A DNA stretch of 64,000 nt from Macrostomum hystrix (taxonomy: Eukaryota > Platyhelminthes > Macrostomidae), in contig CATNEN010000032.1 in NCBI GenBank assembly GCA_950097015.1, forward strand, positions 558,001 to 622,000, in the 5' to 3' direction. Shown here one piece after another: positions 49,101-61,756 of the stretch (position 1 is the first letter of the stretch; the number at the start of each line of letters is the position of its first letter). Under the pieces are notes generated by a model. The model was not told the DNA's origin, did not search any database, and was given only the letters and a program-made list of their open reading frames with translations. The translations under genes were made by a program, and so were the position numbers.

Positions 49101-50314
49101 CAGCGATAGTCGCAGAGACCGCATCCCAGCGGTTTCTCGCCTGTGTGCTTGTAGCTGTGAATCTGCAGAGCGCCGTGGGTTCGAAACGCCCGCTCGCAGT
49201 CCGGCCAGACACAGCGGAAGCTTTTAGTGCCGCCGTGAATCTCCATGTGCCGCTTCAGGTGGGTCTTCTTATAGAAGACGCTGTCGCAGTCGGCTAGGGG
49301 ACAATTGTACTGGCGCGGCTGAAGCTTGTGAAATTCGTCCTTGTGATTCTTCAGATACTTAGCCGTGCGAAACGCCCTCTCGCAGCCGGGCATGTCGCAA
49401 ACGTGCGGCTTACTGGGATTGTGCGTGTCCATGTGCTGCCGCAGGCGCAGCTTGGTGCTGAACCGTTTGCCACACTGCTCACACTGGTGGCTGCTGTCCG
49501 AGTGCACGGATCGGGAATGGTCGCGCATCTGGCTAAGGGTGTAGAACATCTGGCCGCATTGCTGGCAGGGGAATGTCCGCTCCCGGCCAGTCGTGTGCTG
49601 CGACAGCACGTGCCGATCTAGATTGCCGCGAAACGGACTGGCGAAGTCGCAGTGCGGACAGCGGAACAGCCGCTCCGGGGCGGGCCTGTCCACTCCGACA
49701 CCGTCGCCGACCTGGCCCAGCATGTCAGCGTGGGCGCCTTTGACGTGAGTTCTCAACGATGACTTGTTAGCATAGCCGCGGCCGCATTCGCGACACATGA
49801 ACTTGCTAGGCTGCCTGTTTGGCGAGGCCAGTGACTGCAGGTGCTGCTGCCAGCCGTGGGTTGGCTGCGGCTGGTACTGATCAACGTCGATGGCGTCAGC
49901 GTTAGCCAAGATTGAGTCAAGACCCTGCATTGGGCGCAGGTTGTCAGCAATCTCCTGACTGTCAACGCCAGCATCCGTATGCTCGTCTTCGTCAGCTAGT
50001 TCGTCGTCAACGCCTTCAATTTCGTCATTGGCAGGCGATGAAGCCGACGCTGCCGCCGTTGCCGACGCTGCTAAAGGACTTGCATTATCAGCTTCATTAT
50101 CAATAGGATTTGCTGCATTGTTGTCCGATACTTCCTCTTTTGGATTATCATTGATTTCCTCCGAGTTCTGCATCTCCTCCTCTTCTAGCTTAGCAGCCTC
50201 CTGCACTGACCCTTCTTTGTCAGGATCCGCCAGCTCAGAGTTGGCAGCCAGTTGAATAGGCTGGCTTAGCTCTGAGGCCGACAGAGACCGCTCGGGCAAA
50301 TCCACGGCTGCCAT
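44401..50314 (-). CDS. C2H2 zinc-finger protein with eight fingers and polyQ C-terminus
   Basis: Exons 50314-47464 and 44708-44401 (- strand) join in phase 1 to 1052 codons plus stop. The donor is G|GTGAGT and the acceptor CACTTGCAG. It is presumably a nuclear DNA-binding regulator. Seen: an acidic N-terminus (about residues 30-140), then eight C2H2 fingers at about residues 174-420. The first is CRECGRGYANKSSLRTHVKGAH; fingers 5-7 have the longer C-x4-C spacing (CDMPGCERAF, CPLADCDSVF, CVWPDCERAF), and a HTGEKP linker precedes the last. A long Asp/Glu run follows the fingers, then Ala-, Gly/Ser- and Gln-rich disordered regions. Exon 2 encodes VSKSSGGMPVDPYRSFVDP, Q13 and a Pro/Tyr/Gln-rich end. 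The finger arrangement recalls TFIIIA, but the size and tails do not, so no ortholog is assigned. The ATG at 50314 was chosen because an acceptor lies 36 nt upstream. Confidence 0.85.
44709..47463 (-). other. Intron of the zinc-finger gene
   Basis: 2.75 kb, GTGAGT to TTGCAG. Contains a (CA)n run at about 46105-46144 and several purine-rich GAGA patches (46230-46260, 46550-46595). Short frames here show no recognisable domain. Confidence 0.7.
46105..46144 (+). repeat. (CA)n microsatellite
   Basis: About 20 perfect CA copies inside the zinc-finger gene intron. Confidence 0.95.
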
Positions 50315-50350
50315 GGCTGGTTGAGCATCGGCCAATGTTTTTCAATCGTC

Positions 50351-50360
50351 CTGCAATGCA
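50351..50360 (-). other. 3' splice acceptor 36 nt before the zinc-finger gene start
   Basis: The - strand ATGCATTGCAG ends at 50351, 36 nt before the ATG at 50314. Trans-splice site or 5'UTR intron end. Confidence 0.55.
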
Positions 50361-53300
50361 TATTTTTAAGGTGGAAGTCTTAGCAAAACTCTAGTAATTA
50401 ATGGGCCCATTGCCTACAGATTCAACACAGAGTAGTTCAAATAATTTTCACGAGACGATTTTTCACTCCAATTAGGATAGAATCAATTAGCTCACAAGGA
50501 CCGGACCTTGATTCCAATAAATATATCTGCATATTATATTCATCTTTGGGTTGCATCTGCTCTAGAAAAAACTCTCAAAAAGCCACTAATATAGTCATGG
50601 CCATTTAGTGTTCATCTAAATCTAAATAAAAAATATATTCTAAAAACTGATTCACCTTTTGTCTGCAAAAAACTACATCTTATCAAAAACCAAATTAAAA
50701 AAAAGATTTTTCCGAAAAGTAAAAATCAGCAATTCAAATATTTTAAGCTGCAATATCAATGCACTAAATGGCACCTTTTCATTAAAAGTAGGAACTACTT
50801 TACTTGTTTACAAAAATCTGAAATGCCATACTTTTATTCTTGATAATGCCATTATTCTATCCTTATAACAACTACTTTAGAATAAGGTGTATAATTTGCA
50901 TTGCCTTGATGAAATATTTTTATAAAAGAAATAGGAATGTAATAAGTACTGTATTTTATAATACAAACAAAACATTTTTTTATATTCCAAAAATTAAAAA
51001 AAAATTTCCTAGTGAAATTAGTTATCAATATCATATTATGCATATTAAAAATGATAGATAGCAGATCTAAAAATATGGCCAGTTTAAAGAAAATGAAGCA
51101 AAAAATCAGTAATTGTTTTATTTATACCATCATTTATATTGTCAACATAATTTTTTTTCAAATCTGTAACACTTTCTAAAGTTAAATTACAATTTCCTTT
51201 TTTGTAGTTATTGCCAAATTTCTTTTGGAAATTTTTTTAGTTCTTTTGAACTATTTAAGTACATTACAAGTGAGTTCTGCCTAGCTCAAGAAGCATGCCA
51301 TAAAAATATTATACTTAATTAACATTAAGTGGGTGTAATATATAGGTTATAAAAACTAGTTTTATTGTGATTTATTGATGAAATATTTTGTCTCTGACAA
51401 AATATGGTTCTTGAAGGTAAGAGATAATGCAGTTTATTTTTCTGTTTTTTTTATTTGAAGTAGTTTGTTTACTTTTGTAGTTTTGTAGAAAATTCATATA
51501 TTATAAATTTTATGATGACAAAATACCAAGTCAATAATGGGTAGGCAATACTTGCTATAGACAGTCACTGTATATTAGTCACCAATAGGTTGACAAGAAC
51601 AATCAACAATGAAATTGTACTAATTCCAATTTTTTATAATGTTTTTTGTCTAAACATTATTGTTTCTAACAGAATATGATAATTTGTAATAAATTAATAA
51701 ATTAATAATAAATAAATCCAATGCTTCAACCATTGTAATTCTAATTAAGATGTTGGGAATTTAAATAGCTTAGGGAGAATACTTTGCTCCATTATATATG
51801 ATACTTAATTCTCAAATGCTTTATTAAATCCTTTATATAAAAGACATCAGTATCATCTAAAGAATAAATTTGGGTAGATAAGGTAGCCACTATTTACTGT
51901 ATGTCCATAGTGCACAAGGATGGGTGTACAATGGAAATTTCTGTCATCACTGAGTCTGGCCCTTGTACACATCATTCATCTTCATTTTTCAAGGGCTCTT
52001 CATTGTACATGTTGTACAGTACATGCATTTGCAACTAGACTACATGATTTTTTGTGACAATACTACATTTACTACCATAAAATGTAGTTACATTACATTA
52101 TATAATTTAGTTTCATTTTGTATGCTTTGCAAAGTTTCTAGCTAATTGTTTTGTAAAAATGTGTTACAATGCATTGTTTTCACAAGAAAGTAAAATTAGC
52201 ACATTAAAATAAAATTTTAAACTTGTTAGCAGTTGCATACAATAGTCAGACATTTTAAGCCATGCAAATATGTACCTGATTTTTTAGTCTTCACTTTGTG
52301 TTCTCATTTTCAAAATTTATCTTATCTTGGTCAATCTGACAGTCATTCTCAATTCTGGGACAGTAGGACAAACATTATTTTTAAACTATTTTGTTGGTTT
52401 TGTTGTACATTTGTCTATGTCTGTATCAAACATTGTTTTACAGCAAAATTATAATTTGTTAACTTGAGTCACACCATTGTACAACAGGCTAAAACTTAAA
52501 TTTATCTTCTATCATACCTGAAAAACCTTTTGCACTATATTGATAAATAGATTTTTCTTTTGTTCTTTGGTTCTTTGGTAAAGTTCTTTGGTAAATTGCC
52601 AATATCCAGGTTTTACCACCAATGCATCAATGCAACTCCTTTTAAATTTACATATAAGTTGAATACAGAATAGAGAACAAATAATCAAACTAAATTTATT
52701 GCATATTTTGTCACTTTTAGAAATATCATAAAAATGTATTACTAAAATTAAGTAGCATTATCTCTGTGACTAGTTTTATTAATTAATAATGAATATACAT
52801 TAGTCTTCTTTTTATCATATTATACCTGAAAAAGTGACATATTATTACTATCTAAGAACTATAGAAAAGTATTATAATTTGCTAATATACACACAGCCAT
52901 GGAAACTGCTAAAGTTCATCATGTATATACATGTCTAAGTACATCAACAAAAATAAAAGTTGATATATAATATAAAGAACTTTTTATAAAAAACTATAAA
53001 AAATATTATTCAAGTTATTTGGCCCTGGCCAATTTGCCACAGCATATACATTCTTGTGTTTCAGTGTGATGTGCAATAGGATATTTATGCTTTTTTTGAT
53101 CTACTCAGACTTTTGTATGTGCTTGCTTTCTAAAATCTACATTTAAAATGTACTCTAAAAAACTCTGATATATTTATAACTTAAAACATGCTTTACTTAA
53201 TTTTTAAAATAATTTTGTGACATAAAAATAACTTCCAAGAATGCCTGATTCGGATTTTTCTGCACACATTGAAGCTCTAGCCTATTGGTATGCACTAACA

Positions 53301-55310
53301 ATGGTTTAAAAATCATAAAAGTGACAAAAAATGAGGAGTGAGATGATTTGCAAGTAGCAAAGACCCATGAAGTGAGTAATGTTCTTCTTCTTTGGAATGT
53401 CTTCTTTGGAAAGCGATTAAGGACAAAAATAATTCGGCACAATCTCATGTAATGAAAAATAGTATTATGAAGTTACTAGGATCCAGTGTAACTGTGATTT
53501 GCAAGCCAAAATTCTCGAGTCTCTGATTCAAATGGCATCTAAAGTGTTTAAGAGTAGGGTATGCATAAGTTTAAATTAAGGTCTAAATAAAATTGTGTAA
53601 GCAACTAAGCTATAGACAATTAGAAATAAATCCTTGATGTGAAAGATGTTGGTGAAATCGCGATTGTAAGTGATCGCAACTTTTACGGTTTTAAATTACA
53701 TAAGTTTTAAAAATCACAAAATGAGTTTTTAAAGCGTGCGAACCGTTTTTACGAATCCTACGGCATAAATTAATAAGCTAGAAATATTTATCATGTCTAT
53801 CTGTAGGTTAAAATATTGTAATGTGAACAGATTTGATATGCACGCCGCGTGAACTGATTTCTTATACAAAAAAATAAATAATATACTTCAAAAGAAAGGC
53901 TGAAAAAAGCTTAAAAGTTGCTAAATTTCGTATTACATTTTTACACTATTAAGTTGTTCTACAAAAACACTGCTTTTCATTAATCAGCACTCACTTTTGT
54001 CGGCGTACATTTATTTGTGTTTGATTTGTTTTTCTTCTTTAATAAGTCGTTAAACTAATTGTTCAATCTTTCGGGGTCAGAAAAAAACGCTCGTGAATAA
54101 ACTTTTGGGTGATAATATATAAATAACTGGTCAGTCTTTTTTCGAACATCTTGTTTTAAAAAAAGCTGGAAAATTACATTGGTATGGTACGGCAAGTAAC
54201 ACGTTTTGTTTTTGTTTTGGTAAACTAGCCAAATGGACACATTGCGAAAATTGCAATGCAAGTATTTGCAGAAGGATGAAGCGACCAAGAGAGACCAGAC
54301 GAGAGGAGGAAGGCATCAAATCGTGGAAATAAACAGGTTTTTGGCATAAACCTAACCTAGTATTTTAATCTCAAGAGTGTTAAAGGTAAAAGTTCGCAGT
54401 TTTCACAAACAATCAATTTTTATACAGTTTAATTTGAAGTCAACGCTAATCAAAAGCAGTGATCGAGTCAATACTAATCGATAATTTTTGTGTCAAGGGC
54501 TAAAATAAAAAGTCATGAAGTTTTCCTAGTGTTCATTGTATTTTGTCTGCTCTAATTCAGAAAATGGGAATAATGATTATCTGACATGCGTTTGTTATAT
54601 TCTAATTTTTATTGTCTTCATTCTTATTTTATTGTCTTTGATTTTGAGTGGCTGTACTACGTCTGACATGACAGCTAGGATCGAGTGCTGCCTGGACTTT
54701 CAACATAAGGACGACGCATCAAATTAAAACTGGTTTTCTTGTCATTTATATAAACTTCAAGATGATCGACTTCTCGAAAACACATTCGTCAAATAACTCA
54801 CTGTAGTATTCGGTCCCAATCTGCAGTTACACATGAAGAGCCTGCGTACGCACTGCATATGATCGAATCCATTTGTTTGGGATATTCATGACGGGGGGGA
54901 AACAGACGGAATGCAGCGTTCGATTCTCAACCGTCTTGACTGGTTGTATTTCACCGCAGACTTGCAAGTGCATACGATAATTGTCTTGCGCCGCATTGCG
55001 GCAAATTGCTAGCTGTATGTTCTCTTTGTGCTGTCCAGCTTGGTCCTCTAAAGTGTTTATCGTAAGGGCTCCAATGGGATGATTTTCCCAATTTAATCTT
55101 GATTGAATTGTTCCATTGGAAGTTGTTCCATTGATTATTTTACTTTATATTATATTTAATAATTTATTTTCAGGGGGTTTAGTCAGGGACGTAAAGAAGA
55201 TATCAGTAAGACAGAAGAGCTCTGTAAAAGGTCTCCAAAAATATTCCTTTCTTCAAAAGAGTTTGCTAATCACAAGTACGAGTAATATCTCCCATACAAC
55301 ATACAACATG
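50361..55310. other. Long AT-rich region without a recognised gene
   Basis: About 5 kb of AT-rich DNA. Short frames on both strands are compatible with chance and show no domain. It presumably contains the zinc-finger gene promoter or first exon. Confidence 0.55.
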
Positions 55311-55314
55311 TACA

Positions 55315-55530
55315 TCTGGTGACACTGGCTGTACATCTGGTGACACTGGCTGTACATCTGGTGACACTGGCTGTACATCTGGTGACACTGGCTGTACATC
55401 TGGTGACACTGGCTGTACATCTGGCGACACTGGCTGTACATCTGGTGACACTCGCTGTACATCTGGTGACACTGGCTGTACATCTGGTGACACTGGCTGT
55501 TCATCTGGTGACACTGGCTGTACATCTTGA
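55315..55530 (+). repeat. 21-bp tandem repeat, about 10 copies
   Basis: Unit core GGTGACACTGGCTGTACATC. Nearly perfect; a multiple of three, hence open frames on both strands. Confidence 0.96.
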
Positions 55531-55605
55531 CTAGTTGAGAAAAATTTGACAGCTGCAAAAAAATAAAATTTTTGTACTCGTACTTAATGCATATTACTAT
55601 TAGTA

Positions 55606-56000
55606 ATTATTCGTCCTGATGTTCCTGAGTTCCTGATGTCGCCCATGTGCGCCCATGCGTGCTCGAATGCTGTCTCCCCGACATACACCGTGTGGTCGCA
55701 TCGGCGGCAGAACACGGTGTAGACGGCGTTGACGGAGGTGCAATTGATTCTTTCGCGAATGACTAACTTGACTGTCGTAGCCGCGGATCCTGGACAGACC
55801 GAGGTGAACCTGCAAAGCGTTGCAGGGCAGAAAGCCGAATTCCCATCGCTTGGTAGGGTAGAATCCCAGTTCCGTCAGCGCTTCATATTTGGTGTCGCTC
55901 AAGAATCGTCTGCTGTAACCCTGGCATCGTACGAGATTCGACATCAATTCGGTGCTGCAGGCAGCATCGAAGTCGGCCATCCGGGGGACAGCGTTGGGCA
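55606..56000 (-). mobile_element. Penelope-like element relic with GIY-YIG endonuclease end
   Basis: In the - strand frame whose Cys codon is 55742-55740, the protein reads VIRERINCTSVNAVYTVFC, RRCDHTVYVGE, then HAWAHMGDIRN. This is the GIY-YIG pattern of Penelope-like and related retroelements: Cys-x-Thr-x-Asn-x-x-Tyr, a Cys pair, then Tyr-Val-Gly-Glu-Thr and His-x7-Arg. The upstream - strand DNA (55800-56000) is open in a different frame and may be frameshifted coding sequence. The reverse transcriptase is missing, so this is a 5'-truncated, decayed copy. Confidence 0.55.
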
Positions 56001-56061
56001 TACCTGACCAGCTGGGATTTCACAACTCCTTTGAATGTTCGCTTGGATGGTATGAGTCGCG

Positions 56062-56460
56062 GTGGAGAGGGAGGGGGAGAGAGGGAGAGGGAGAGAGGAA
56101 TAGAGAAAGAGGGAGAGGGAGAGTGAGAGGGAGAGGGAGATGTAGAGAGGGGGAGTGGTAGAGGGAGAGGGAGAGGGGGAGAGGTAGAGGGAGAGGCAGA
56201 GGGAGAGGGAGAGGGGGAGAGGGAGAGGGAGAGAGGAATAGAGAAAGAGGGAGAGGGAGAGTGAGAGGGAGAGGGAGAGTGAGAGGGAGAGGAAGAGAGG
56301 GAGAGGGAGAGAGGGAGAGGGAGATGTAGAGAGGGGGAGTGGTAGAGGGAGAGGGAGAGGGGGAGAGGTAGAGGGAGAGGGAGAGGGGGAGAGGTAGAGG
56401 GAGAGGCAGAGGGAGAGGGAGAGGGGGAGAGGGCAAGGAGTGGGAGAGGGAGATGGGGAG
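56062..56460 (+). repeat. Purine-rich GAGAGGG-type array
   Basis: Irregular 6-bp GAGAGG repeats with larger repeated blocks (AGATGTAGAGAGGGGGAGTG occurs at about 56139 and 56323, 184 bp apart). Confidence 0.9.
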
Positions 56461-56464
56461 AATG

Positions 56465-56975
56465 CGGAACAGGCGCGCATCCACTGGTCTATGGCAATCA
56501 GTCGCTCAGTGCTGCATAATTAAATTTGTTCCGAACCCAAGAAGGAGGAGAGTTTGAAGGCGGTCAGCGGAGTTTATAAAAAAGCGAAATAAATGGGATG
56601 CTATGGGGGTAGTTTGATGTCATTTCGTCACACCGCAACTGACTTCGCTGTCAGGTTCCTTGTGACGTAATCAGGTTTGGACGCTGTTCGAAAATTTCTA
56701 CAGACTCCCCCTTGTCTCCGGGTCTCTAATGTAATTTTAGAGCCTGTTTTGTTTCATAACACAAACTTCCCATGTGGAAATCTCCCGGAGCAATCGGTTG
56801 GATTTGTTTCTAAAATTTCTAAAACTCCCAGATATATTTTCGTGTTGCGTTTCTTAGAAATCAGCGGATTTTCTTCACCCATGTTAAGCAGGTGTGAAGA
56901 GCCACTTCGATTTTTTCAAAATCTTTAAAGCTTAATATACTACAAGAAAGGTTCACTCAAAAAGAAAAAAACGAA
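56465..56975. other. Non-coding spacer
   Basis: No gene recognised. Confidence 0.45.
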
Positions 56976-58420
56976 ATGATTAATTCAGTGAACACGGATT
57001 TCAGGGAATGATTAATTCAGTGAACACGGATTTCAGGGAATGAGGAATTCAGTGAACACGGATTTCAGGGAATGAGGAATTCAGTGAACACGGATTTCAG
57101 GGAATGAGGAATTCAGTGAACACGGATTTCAGGGAATGAGGAATTCAGTGAACACGGATTTCAGGGAATGAGGAATTCAGTGAACACGGATTTCAGGGAA
57201 TGAGGAATTCAGTGAACACGGATTTCAGGGAATGAGGAATTCAGTGAACACGGATTTCAGGGAATGAGGAATTCAGTGAATACGGATTTCAGGGAATGAG
57301 GAATTCAGTGAATACGGATTTCAGGGAATGAGGAATTCAGTGAACACGGATTTCAGGGAATGAGGAATTCAGTGAACACGGATTTCAGGGAATGAGGAAT
57401 TCAGTGAACACGGATTTCAGGGAATGAGGAATTCAGTGAACACGGATTTCAGGGAATGAGGAATTCAGTGAATACGGATTTCAGGGAATGAGGAATTCAA
57501 TGAACACGGATTTCAGTGAATGAGGAATTCTGTGAATGAGGAATTCTGTGAATGAGGAATTCTGTGAATGAGGAATTCTGTGAATGAGGAATTCTGTGAA
57601 TGAGGAATTCTGTGAATGAGGAATTCTGTGAATGAGGAATTCTGTGAATGAGGAATTCTGTGAATGAGGAATTCTGTGAATGAGGAATTCTGTGAATGAG
57701 GAATTCTGTGAATGAGGAGTTCTGTGAATGAGGAATATTCTGTGAATGAGGAATTCTGTGAATGAGGAATTCTATGAATGAGGAATTCTGTGAATGAGGA
57801 ATTCTATGAATGAGGAAGTCTGTGAATGAGGAATTCTGTGAATGAGGAAGTCTGTGAATGAGGAATTCTGTGAATGAGGAATTCTGTGAATGAGGAATTC
57901 TGTGAATGAGGAATTCTGTGAATGAGGAATTCTGTGAATGAGGAATTCTGTGAATGAGGAATTCTGTGAATGAGGAATTCTGTGAATGAGGAATTCTGTG
58001 AATGAGGAATTCTGTGAATGAGGAATTCTGTGAATGAGGAATTCTGTGAATGAGGAGTTCTGTGAATGAGGAATATTCTGTGAATGAGGAATTCTGTGAA
58101 TGAGGAATTCTATGAATGAGGAATTCTGTGAATGAGGAATTCTATGAATGAGGAAGTCTGTGAATGAGGAATTCTGTGAATGAGGAAGTCTGTGAATGAG
58201 GAATTCTGTGAATGAGGAATTCTGTGAATGAGGAATTCTGTGAATGAGGAATTCTGTGAATGAGGAATTCAGTGAACACGGATTTCAGTGAATGAGGAAT
58301 TCTGTGAATGAGGAATTCTGTGAATGAGGAATTCTATGAATGAGGAATTCTGTGAATGAGGAATTCTGTGAATGGGAATTCCGTGAACAGGGATTTTAGG
58401 GAATGTGGAATTCGGTAGAA
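56976..58420 (+). repeat. 16-bp repeat and its 32-bp dimer, with 338-bp higher-order unit
   Basis: 56976-57525 is a 32-bp repeat made of GAGGAATTCAGTGAAC plus ACGGATTTCAGGGAAT. 57526-58262 is a 16-bp repeat GAGGAATTCTGTGAAT. One 32-bp unit reappears at about 58263. The order of rare variants (GAGTTC, AATATTC, TCTATG, GAAGTC) starting at 57714 recurs from 58052, 338 bp later. Confidence 0.96.
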
Positions 58421-58424
58421 AAGA

Positions 58425-58980
58425 AACCTAATGTGCAAAAAAATTAAATGATAGAATTTCTAAAAAATTCCTTAAACAAATGCATTGATTTCCTACTTTT
58501 GTTTGAGAAACATGAAGTTGGCAATAATTTGATGGCTTAGCTGGGGTGCCAGTCACAGCATCTTGTGCGCCACCTTTCTTATTCCCACCCACTCCACACA
58601 CTGTGGGACAACAATAGGCTCAGAGTTCACACAGCAATTCGTGTCGCAACTCCGTGGCCTCATTGTTGTGCCTCACAGCAATGTAGGCCCGACTTTCTTT
58701 GTGCCTCTGGTGCTTTTTCAACGATTCAAGATCGTCAGGCAGTCACGTCCCTAACCTCACACCTGACCTCTCCTGTAGTGTCTGACGAAGCGCACGCTAG
58801 GCATGATGTCTGTGTGGTTTATGAAAAAGCGATACCAAATAATGCTGAGTAGATGGTAGGTGACAAATAGCTAGATTGAGTGCCTTCACTTTGGATAATT
58901 TGTGGGATAATTTTGCCACGATTTAGAGGCCGTGTGTCTAGTTTGGCCCCAGACGTGCTATTTGTTAGAGTGGGTGAGAC
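58425..58980. other. Non-coding spacer
   Basis: Moderate GC. 58563-58754 is open on the + strand but has no recognisable motif. Confidence 0.4.
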
Positions 58981-58984
58981 AGGG

Positions 58985-59515
58985 AGAGGGGAGAGGGAGT
59001 GGGAGTGAGGGAGAGGGAGGGACGGAGGGATAGAAGAGAGACGGAGAGAGAGAGACGGAGAGACGGAGAGATGAAGAGAGGGAGAGACGGAGAGATGAAG
59101 AGAGGGAGAGACGGAGAGATGAAGAGAGGGAGAGACGGAGAGATGAAGAGAGGGAGAGACGGAGAGATGAAGAGAGGGAGAGACGGAGAGATGAAGAGAG
59201 GGAGAGACGGAGAGATGAAGAGAGGGAGAGACGGAGAGATGAAGAGAGGGAGAGACGGAGAGATGAAGAGAGGGAGAGACGGAGAGACGGAGAGATGAAG
59301 AGAGGGAGAGACGGAGAGACGGAGAGATGAAGAGGGGAGAGACGGAGAGACGGAGAGATGAAGAGAGGGAGAGACGGAGAGACGGAGAGATGAAGAGAGG
59401 GAGAGACGGAGAGACGGAGACATGAAGAGAGGGAGAGACGGAGAGACGGAGAGATGATGAGAGGGAGAGACGGAGAGACGGAGAGTGGGAGAGTGGGAGA
59501 GATTGAGACAGAGTG
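58985..59515 (+). repeat. 24-bp purine-rich array
   Basis: Core GAGACGGAGAGATGAAGAGA. From about 59280 onward the unit is longer because GAGACGGA is doubled. Confidence 0.95.
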
Positions 59516-59519
59516 ACGG

Positions 59520-60525
59520 TGAGAAGTGGAGAGATCGCTAGAGGATGAAACAAAGAACCGATGGAGTTCAGTGGTGGTTGATTCTGACGTTGATCATCTC
59601 CGAGCGATGATTAATCAAAGGTGTGAGGCCTGAAGCGGTTCACAGCAAGTACATGAATACCAAACTAGATCTGGTAAGACCGCCAAGACAGCTTTCAGCA
59701 ACGCCTCCACTTAATTAAGCAATCATCCGCCATAGTAACAAATTGAATCAACCAGCTATTCAATCAATCAATCGCACCATTTGTTTAATTCTTGTTGCTA
59801 GGGCCGATAATAATGCAATGATTTCCAACAGAAAAAGACTAAAAGCAAGCGTGCTAAACAGGCAAAGATTCCTTTTTGATTGTTAAATAATCAGCTGAGT
59901 TTCTGTACTGTCAGAGTTCATAGCCCTGACATTGTCACACTTCCTATTAATTTAGATCTAGAGCGCTATTTAACACCAAGGCTAGTGTTGGACTCTAGTC
60001 CGGACCTCAATTCAGTTGAGTCTATCGACAATAGATAGTGTAGAATATAGTGAGATCCCAGAATATCCTTCCCATTTGGGATTTGGGATGCCAATAGGGC
60101 TACAGTAGCTTCCTCATTCTACCTAAGCCTTCGTCGTGACGCCGGTCACGCAGTCAACGCAATGGGGCCATTGTTTTGAATTATTAATCCTCAACTGTGG
60201 GCATTGCCATTGCGTCAAATTGATGACTGGCTGTGAGAGTGGGAATTAAATATATACTGTATATATAAGTCACTGGGGGGCTGTTGACTGATGGATTGAC
60301 TGGAGTCATTTGTGTCCAGCAGCTTGTCCAGGCGCCCGTTAGAATTCCTACTGAAGGCAAGCGACTCTGATACGCATTCATCTTATAAAGAGCTAGTTTT
60401 TTTAGAAAATAATATTTTGAAATAGCTCTGTGACAACTCTAATTATGAGAAAAAGTGACAGCTGTGGTGAATATTTCTATAATGGAGGTGGAATGGGCTG
60501 AGGTCATTTTAACTGATGGAAATTT
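59520..60525. other. Non-coding stretch
   Basis: No gene, RNA or array recognised. Confidence 0.45.
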
Positions 60526-60529
60526 AACC

Positions 60530-60774
60530 GAAACGGGAAAACCCGAATCGGGAAAACCCGAAACTTGAAAACCCGAAACGGGAAAACCCGAAACGGGAAA
60601 ACCCGAAACGGGAAAACCCGAAACGGGAAAACCCAAAACGGGAAAACCCGAAACGGGAAAACCCGAAACGGGAAAACCCGAAACGGGAAAACCCGAAACG
60701 GGAAAACCCGAAACGGGAAAACCCGAAACGGGAAAACCCGAAACGGGAAAACCCGAAACGGGAAAACCCGAAAA
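60530..60774 (+). repeat. 15-bp tandem repeat, 16 copies
   Basis: Unit CCCGAAACGGGAAAA. Contains the palindrome-like CCCG/CGGG pair in each copy. Confidence 0.97.
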
Positions 60775-60779
60775 AGAAT

Positions 60780-61437
60780 CTGAATTTTTTGAGAAGGGAA
60801 ATATTGGAATGGCGGACCTGTCACACAAGTATTCTGTCTGTTGATTTCTGACTTAATTACTGTTTAAACTATGGCTTTGAGTTTGGTACCCTTGGTGAAA
60901 GATCCCTTCCGCCATGTCTTCAAAGAGAACGATCGGATCAATCTGCCAGCCAGACAAATAACTCGATCAGGTCAAACAGTTCAAACAGGGATTTGGAAGG
61001 GAGATTCAGGCAGTGTTTTGGGGCTGGGAGAAATTTGTTGAAAATTGGGATTTCTATAGCTCAACAGAGACAGGGAACCTGGCGTGAGTGAGTCAGGGGA
61101 TCAGGTTTGAGGGGCGGGTGGGGGTCATGAGTGCGCCTCTTTCATGTCTCACTAAAAAGCTATGAGGTCTGTCTGGTCCAGGAAAATGCATGTTTGCCAA
61201 CGATTTGCCCGGAAGAGGGGATCGCTAAGGGGAGGGGATAAAAATCCCTTCGCACACAAATGTAGAGCGCTCTTTGTAGAACTTTTTTTCTTAAATTATT
61301 CCCTTAACTTGTCACCTAGCATTACCTTTGCTGGTATTTCATCTTTGAGCTCCTCATCCTCGCTGCAACAGCGGGCTGGAGGCCTGGAAAACATATTGAG
61401 TATGCAACAGTGCAGAGGAAACATAATGGGTAGATAG
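60780..61437. other. Non-coding stretch
   Basis: No gene recognised. Confidence 0.45.
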
Positions 61438-61755
61438 AGAGGAGATCAGGGAGGGGAGATCAAGCAGGGGAGATCAGGGAGGGGAGATCAAGGAGGGGAG
61501 ATCAGATAGGGGAGATCAGAAAGGGGAGATCAAAGATGGGAGATCAAGGAGGGGAGATCAAGGAGGGGAGATCAGAAAGAGGAGATCAAGGATGGGAGAT
61601 CAAGGAGGGGAGATCAAGGAAAGGAGATCAAGGATGGGAGATCAGGAAGTGGAGAATCAGAAAGGGGGGATTAGAGATGGGAGATCAGAGAGGTGAGATC
61701 AGCGAGGTGATATCAGGGAGGGGAGATCAAAGAGGGGAGATCAGGGAGGGGAGAT
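61438..61755 (+). repeat. 14-15 bp degenerate tandem repeat
   Basis: Unit GGGGAGATCAAGGA with many substitutions and a few indels; the most degenerate array in the window. Confidence 0.9.
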
Positions 61756-61756
61756 T

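Noticed and set aside
58819-59553. Ser/Leu-rich - strand protein of 244 residues
   Set aside because: 24-bp purine-rich array on the other strand.
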